Below are positions 60,081-64,000 of a stretch of DNA of 64,000 nucleotides, piece after piece (positions within the stretch are counted from its first letter, which is position 1; each line of letters opens with the position of its first letter). A model generated the notes under the pieces. It did not search any database and was not told the DNA's origin. It saw only the letters and a list, made by a program, of their open reading frames with translations. The translations under genes were made by a program, and so were the position numbers. Origin of the DNA: an uncultured Lachnospiraceae bacterium (lineage in GTDB: Bacteria > Bacillota > Clostridia > Lachnospirales > Lachnospiraceae). The stretch lies in contig CAJUEI010000002.1 of assembly GCA_910585255.1 (NCBI GenBank), positions 1 through 64,000 of the forward strand, in the 5' to 3' direction.

Positions 60081-61142
60081 TTATGCCTGTTTTTGCATCG
60101 TCTGTTCGAAAGTTTTCTGTTCAAAGGATGCAGTGTAGAGCTGGGAGCGGTATACCGCATAGATAACAGACGGATTGTGGATATGCAGCATCATAAAACT
60201 CCCGGCTGGCGGAACAGAGAGAAAGTCATGCTGAATCACATAATTTCTTTTATTAATATAAAAGCGTCCGCTGCTGTTCATATGCCATGGGCGGTGATAG
60301 GAAAGAGCAAGCTTTAGTGCAGCATCACTTGGAGCTGGCTTAAAGCTGGCACTTTGAGCAGCACGAAGGATATATTTTTTATTGAATTCCATTAAAAAGC
60401 AGGAAGAAGAAGGATTGGCTTCTTTTAAATATTCGGTTAAAGTATGTATCAGATAATCTCTTCTTGCGTTTTTCGTCTCAGCAGTACATTCTTCATAAGT
60501 AATTGAAAGCATATCCATTGCTTCCTTTATTGTCTTAGAAAGCTCTTCTGTATGGACAGAAGGCAGTAGATGGAGACATAGGCGGACAGGAATTCCATTT
60601 TTAGAAAATCCGTCAAAAAGCAAAGCAAAATAGGAAAATCCATTTGGGCGTGAAGACAGACGATAGGAAAGGATTCTGCCTGTTGCATCATCTAATAAAA
60701 ATAGATGAAAGCAGTCGGATTCTGCCGGAATAGATAATACATGGACAAGGGCACCAGCCGATGCTTCCCGATTGCGGATTTCTGGAAATCGTAATGTCCG
60801 GTTTTGCTTTAGAGGACTTTCGATTTGATGTTCTTTTAATATATTATAAAGGGCAGAGTAAGAAATTTCTATAGAAAAATCTTCTTTTAATGCCTGCCTG
60901 TAACGGGATATATTCATATCCTGATAAGGAGGAAGAGATTTATTGGTAATGATGGTCTGATGCATTTTTGCATTGGCTGTTTCCCGCACAGATACAGGAA
61001 GAAGGTTGCCCTGCTGATACTGAAGTTTTAAACGTGAAATCTGTCTTTCCGAAAGGCCCAGCAGTTTTGCTGCTTCCTTTCTGGAGTATTCATGATTACA
61101 ATATTGATGAATAATCTCATATTTTGTATGATATGCGGTCAT
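60081..61142 (-). CDS. transposase-derived DNA-binding protein (ISNCY-like, probably domesticated)
   Basis: A 353-residue protein. The N-terminal HTH (SRKEAAKLLGLSERQISRLK) and the segment HLFLLDDATGRILSYRLSSRPN match ISNCY-type transposases, in which DDATG carries the first catalytic Asp. The second catalytic region, usually a Y/FSDRH box, is replaced by LHLLPSVHTEE, and no intact DDE set remains. No inverted repeats or target duplication are seen. The reading frame is complete and coupled to a MerR gene, so it has probably been kept as a regulator rather than decaying. Confidence 0.7.
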   Translation of the reverse strand: MTAYHTKYEIIHQYCNHEYSRKEAAKLLGLSERQISRLKLQYQQGNLLPVSVRETANAKMHQTIITNKSLPPYQDMNISRYRQALKEDFSIEISYSALYNILKEHQIESPLKQNRTLRFPEIRNREASAGALVHVLSIPAESDCFHLFLLDDATGRILSYRLSSRPNGFSYFALLFDGFSKNGIPVRLCLHLLPSVHTEELSKTIKEAMDMLSITYEECTAETKNARRDYLIHTLTEYLKEANPSSSCFLMEFNKKYILRAAQSASFKPAPSDAALKLALSYHRPWHMNSSGRFYINKRNYVIQHDFLSVPPAGSFMMLHIHNPSVIYAVYRSQLYTASFEQKTFEQTMQKQA

Positions 61143-61425
61143 AATAAAAACCCCTTTCTAATTTGTTTTGTTATCTAAAGTCTAAACTATAAAGTAACTA
61201 TAAGGTCAAGAAACACTACAATACAAAAACCTTACAAAATTTTAAAGCAATGACATAAAAAAGAAAGAGAATAGATAAAATCGTAATTTTTTCGTTTAAT
61301 TTGAAAAAATTGGTGACATTTAAAAAGATAACTGATAATTAAGAGAGAAAAATAGATTTTAGAAAAAATATTTGCTATACTGTTCTCAGAAAAAATACAA
61401 GAATGAAATAAATAATTAAGAAGGG

Positions 61426-62784
61426 ATGAAGAAAATTATGAAGAAAATGACAACAAAGAGAAAAGTACAGGGAGCAGCAGCAATTTCTATGTTATGTTTA
61501 ATAGGGACACTTGGAGTTTGTCATGCCGCACCGCAAGAGGGATGGGTAAAAGAAAGCAGCAGAGGAAATGGGTGGTATTATTATATAAATGGAAATAAAG
61601 TATACAATTCTTGGGCAAAGTCAGGGAATGATTGGTACTATCTTGGAGAAAGCGGAGAAATGGCGACCAACTGTTTTATTAATAATGATGATCGCTATAC
61701 AATAGAAGCACCAGATGATAATACTGCAGAGTGGTATTATGTAGGGGCAGACGGAAAGATGGCGAAAGGCTGGGTAGAAGTGCAGTATCGTCAGAACAGT
61801 CCGGCAGATGCAAGAGACAAACAGTGGTATTATTTTGGAAGTTCTGGTGTAATGTATTCTTCTGCTTGGATACAGGGGGCAAAAAGCTGGTATTATGTAT
61901 TAGAAAACGGAGTGATGCTGACAGATGCAGTAGGACCAAAATTGCGTAATAACGGAGACTATCGTTATGAGCAGGACAATATGTTTGACTATATTTATAA
62001 TAAGGACGGTGTATTGGTAACGGGTTGGTGTCAGGATAAAGATACTACGGATTGGTATTACTGTGGGGCAGATGGCGTAATTTATGAAGACCGTTGGGGA
62101 TATATCGGAAATAAGTGGTATTATTTAGGGAAAGACGGAATTATGTATGACAATGAGACAGGAAAGCATTATGGAAAATATGGAATTGCTGAGGTGGACG
62201 GAGATGAGTTCTGCTTTTCGTCAAGCGGTGCGATTATGACAGGATGGGTCGATGTGGATGATGATCGCCGGGTGGAGAAATGGCATTATTTTGGAACGAG
62301 TGGTTCCCATGTAGTGGATAAGTGGAGCCGAGTAAATGGAAAGTGGTATTATTTGGGAAAGACCGGGGAGATGGTAACAGGATTTTTAAAGAGAACCGGA
62401 AGCGGGAATGCTTATGTTTATGAGGAGATTTCCGCTCCTGAGGCTGCAGCAAGCGGAGTGGCTTATTATTATCTGAATCCTAAGGGGGGAGCTATGATAA
62501 CGGGATCGTTGACTTTATATGCAGAGGATGGAAGAACGGTCGATCGGGAATATTATTTTGATGAGGATGGGGTAATGGTAACAGAGCAGGTGCAGTATAC
62601 GACTCGTGGCGGTGCTAGAACGTATTGTTATTACGGAAGTGATGGAAAGCGGGTAACGGATTTAAAGAATACGACTATTTGGAAGGGGAGTAATGGGAAA
62701 TATTATCCGGCAGAGACAGCGGCAAATAGTGCAGATAGAGTATATGCTACTGTGGATGCGAATGGGGTAATTCGCTTGAAATAG
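61426..62784 (+). CDS. secreted cell-wall (choline)-binding repeat protein
   Basis: A 452-residue secreted protein. The signal peptide runs from a basic start through ISMLCLIGTLGVCHA, with cleavage likely after HAA. The mature part is made only of CW-binding-type repeats with aromatic GWYYYxxG-like units (WYYLGESGEMA, WYYVGADGKMAKGW, KWYYLGKTGEMVTGF and others). There is no catalytic domain, so it is a surface binding or adhesion protein, not an amidase. ATG 61426, 61438 or 61447 could serve as start; GAAGGG lies just before the first. Confidence 0.88.
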   Translation: MKKIMKKMTTKRKVQGAAAISMLCLIGTLGVCHAAPQEGWVKESSRGNGWYYYINGNKVYNSWAKSGNDWYYLGESGEMATNCFINNDDRYTIEAPDDNTAEWYYVGADGKMAKGWVEVQYRQNSPADARDKQWYYFGSSGVMYSSAWIQGAKSWYYVLENGVMLTDAVGPKLRNNGDYRYEQDNMFDYIYNKDGVLVTGWCQDKDTTDWYYCGADGVIYEDRWGYIGNKWYYLGKDGIMYDNETGKHYGKYGIAEVDGDEFCFSSSGAIMTGWVDVDDDRRVEKWHYFGTSGSHVVDKWSRVNGKWYYLGKTGEMVTGFLKRTGSGNAYVYEEISAPEAAASGVAYYYLNPKGGAMITGSLTLYAEDGRTVDREYYFDEDGVMVTEQVQYTTRGGARTYCYYGSDGKRVTDLKNTTIWKGSNGKYYPAETAANSADRVYATVDANGVIRLK

Positions 62785-62800
62785 GAATAGGGATGTAGGG

Positions 62801-62848
62801 GGACGCTAGAGCGGGGAAGAAATTGCTTCCCCGTTCTGGCTGTTTTTT
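62801..62848 (+). repeat. family B structured element, shortest hairpin form
   Basis: GGACGC, stem TAGAGCGGGGAAG/CTTCCCCGTTCTG around AAATTG, then GCTGT and TTTTTT. It begins 17 bp after the preceding stop. The stem differs from the 53822 copy at several positions, with each change matched on the other side or tolerated as G-T. Confidence 0.8.
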
Positions 62849-62883
62849 CCTGTTAGTGGGATATATGATAGCGGGGTTTTTGT

Positions 62884-62912
62884 TGACATGAGGAAGTGAT
62901 TGTGTTACACTT
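62884..62912 (+). promoter_or_regulatory. SigA-type promoter upstream of a short ORF and rtcB
   Basis: TTGACA (62884-62889), 17-bp spacer, TACACT (62907-62912). Confidence 0.7.
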
Positions 62913-62943
62913 ATTGTAAATTTTAGAGAGGAAGGTGATTGTT

Positions 62944-63042
62944 ATGTTGTATGATAAGAGAGAGAATGGGTGTTTTGATTGGAAGTTTAGGGAGATAAGT
63001 ATAAGAGAAAAGAATGAGAATAATGGGTACAATGCTCTTTGA
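62944..63042 (+). CDS. possible 32-residue leader ORF
   Basis: ATG 62944 follows AGAGGAAGGTGATTGTT with good spacing and the strong promoter at 62884. The product is highly charged (MLYDKRENGCFDWKFREISI...). No family is recognised. Beyond it, 63043-63236 has GGCACC...GGGTG and a run of eight T at 63122, so it could be an independent small gene with a terminator, or a regulatory leader for rtcB. Confidence 0.4.
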   Translation: MLYDKRENGCFDWKFREISIREKNENNGYNAL

Positions 63043-63236
63043 TTTTTAGGATTACTGGAGAGAATGTAGAGCGGATAGATTTGTCGGGGATCAAAGAATG
63101 TTGGCACCTTTTATTTGGGTGTTTTTTTTGTGCCTTTTTTTGTATCTTTTTTTATTTTATACTTTCTTATACTTGTCTTATACTTGTCTTATGCTTGGAT
63201 TATTTATGTTTCGATATTCAGAAAGGAATGAATAAG

Positions 63237-64000
63237 ATGGAGATTGTAAAAGGGGCTTTTTCTGAGGCAAAGATATTTACGGATCAAATAGAGGAGTATG
63301 CAAAAGCACAGATTCAGATGATTTGTGACAATCCTGTTTCGCAGGATAGTAAGATTCGGATCATGCCGGATGTGCATCCTGGTAATGTGGGGACGGTTGG
63401 ATTGACAATGACGGTAAAGGAACGGATGATTCCGAATTTATTGGGAATTGATATTGGATGCGGGGTTAGTTGTGTAAAGGTAAAAGGAAAGAAAATAGAG
63501 CTGCAGAAATTGGATACGGTAATTCGGGAACGGATTCCGGTGGGTTTTCAGATTCGGGAAGGACTTCATACTCTTGCAGAGGCATTTCGGTTGGATCGGC
63601 TATGCTGTTTTCGTCACGTAAATGAAGGAAAAGCACTTCTTAGTCTTGGAACACTGGGGGGAGGAAATCATTTTATTGAGGCGGATCGGGATGAGGAGGG
63701 GCAGATTTATTTGACGGTACATTCCGGGAGCCGGCATTTGGGGAAGGAAGTGACAGATTTTTATATAAAAGAGGGAGCGAAGAGATTAAAAGCACAGAAA
63801 AAACAAGTGCCTTATCCGCTGACTTGGATAGAGGGAGATTTGATGAGAGAGTATATGGCTGATGTAAAAGTGGTACAGGAATTTGCTGCTTTAAATCGGG
63901 AGATTATTCTTGCCGAGATTTTAAAGGGAATGAAGTGGAAAGAGGCGGAGTGGATTTCTTCTGTGCATAATTATTTAGAGTCGAATGGAGAGGAGAGTAT
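63237..64000 (+). CDS. rtcB: RNA-splicing ligase RtcB family (5' part)
   Basis: ATG 63237, with GAAAGGA about 10 bp before. The visible ~254 residues contain PDVHPGNVGTVGLTMTV, LLGIDIGCGVSCVKV (the metal-binding Cys of RtcB), GTLGGGNHFIEA and HSGSRHLG, all RtcB signatures. RtcB joins RNA 2',3'-cyclic phosphate or 3'-phosphate to 5'-OH ends using GTP and Mn. Spacing between motifs suggests the shorter form (~370 residues) common in Firmicutes. The gene is cut by the window end. Confidence 0.93.
   Translation, partial: MEIVKGAFSEAKIFTDQIEEYAKAQIQMICDNPVSQDSKIRIMPDVHPGNVGTVGLTMTVKERMIPNLLGIDIGCGVSCVKVKGKKIELQKLDTVIRERIPVGFQIREGLHTLAEAFRLDRLCCFRHVNEGKALLSLGTLGGGNHFIEADRDEEGQIYLTVHSGSRHLGKEVTDFYIKEGAKRLKAQKKQVPYPLTWIEGDLMREYMADVKVVQEFAALNREIILAEILKGMKWKEAEWISSVHNYLESNGEES

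Overview
The window looks like a chromosomal segment of a motile anaerobic Firmicute, most likely family Lachnospiraceae. The evidence is AT-rich DNA with Clostridia-type genes, AGGAGG-type ribosome sites, pyruvate:ferredoxin oxidoreductase, CsrA with flagellin, a DUF815 ATPase and DUF3842. Genus is not resolved. No phage, plasmid or CRISPR genes are seen.

Layout. 1-5.4 kb: partial tRNA-Glu, holA, a sensor kinase with an HD-GYP response regulator, and hflX. 5.4-16.5 kb: housekeeping genes (TPR lipoprotein, lysA, a BFD-like ferredoxin domain, asparaginase, Na/phosphate symporter, AlkD-like repair protein, DUF815 ATPase, mgtE), interrupted by a 1.2 kb gene-free stretch full of structured repeats. 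16.6-18.5 kb: accessory patch with a WYL regulator, a Cdd1-like gene broken by a palindromic repeat, a DUF3795 protein and a tnpB remnant. 18.7-22.2 kb: nifJ.

22.5-43.7 kb: a flagellin region. A small tyrosine recombinase sits between two identical, oppositely oriented 30-bp repeats, followed by csrA and flagellin. Inside the bounded segment is a close match to a SigD (sigma-28) promoter that points away from csrA-fliC in this copy and would point into them after inversion. I read this as a flagellin phase switch captured in the OFF orientation. Downstream lies a co-directional block of glycosyltransferases, three (plus one broken) radical SAM paralogues, a UDP-2,6-dideoxy-L-HexNAc pathway (epimerase/dehydratase, reductase, 2-epimerase), and an Rpe/TarI/TarJ set that would make a CDP-polyol. 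It is probably a flagellin glycan island.

44-64 kb: HAD phosphatase, an ECF S component behind an attenuator-like leader, a kinase-like gene, an AraC-controlled sugar ABC importer with GH36 alpha-galactosidase, an ADP-ribosylglycohydrolase, a GntR/ABC exporter operon, a LytTR regulator with a degenerate receiver, a FliD-like protein, a MerR regulator beside a transposase-derived protein, a choline-binding-type surface protein and the start of rtcB.

Two repeat families run through the window. Family A is a 75-bp palindrome with 17-bp terminal inverted repeats and a longer associated sequence; it has seven copies and may be IS200/IS605-related. Family B is a structured element bounded by GGACGC and GCTGT plus a T-run, whose stems change sequence but keep pairing; it has five clear copies and one doubtful one, and may act as terminator or structured RNA.
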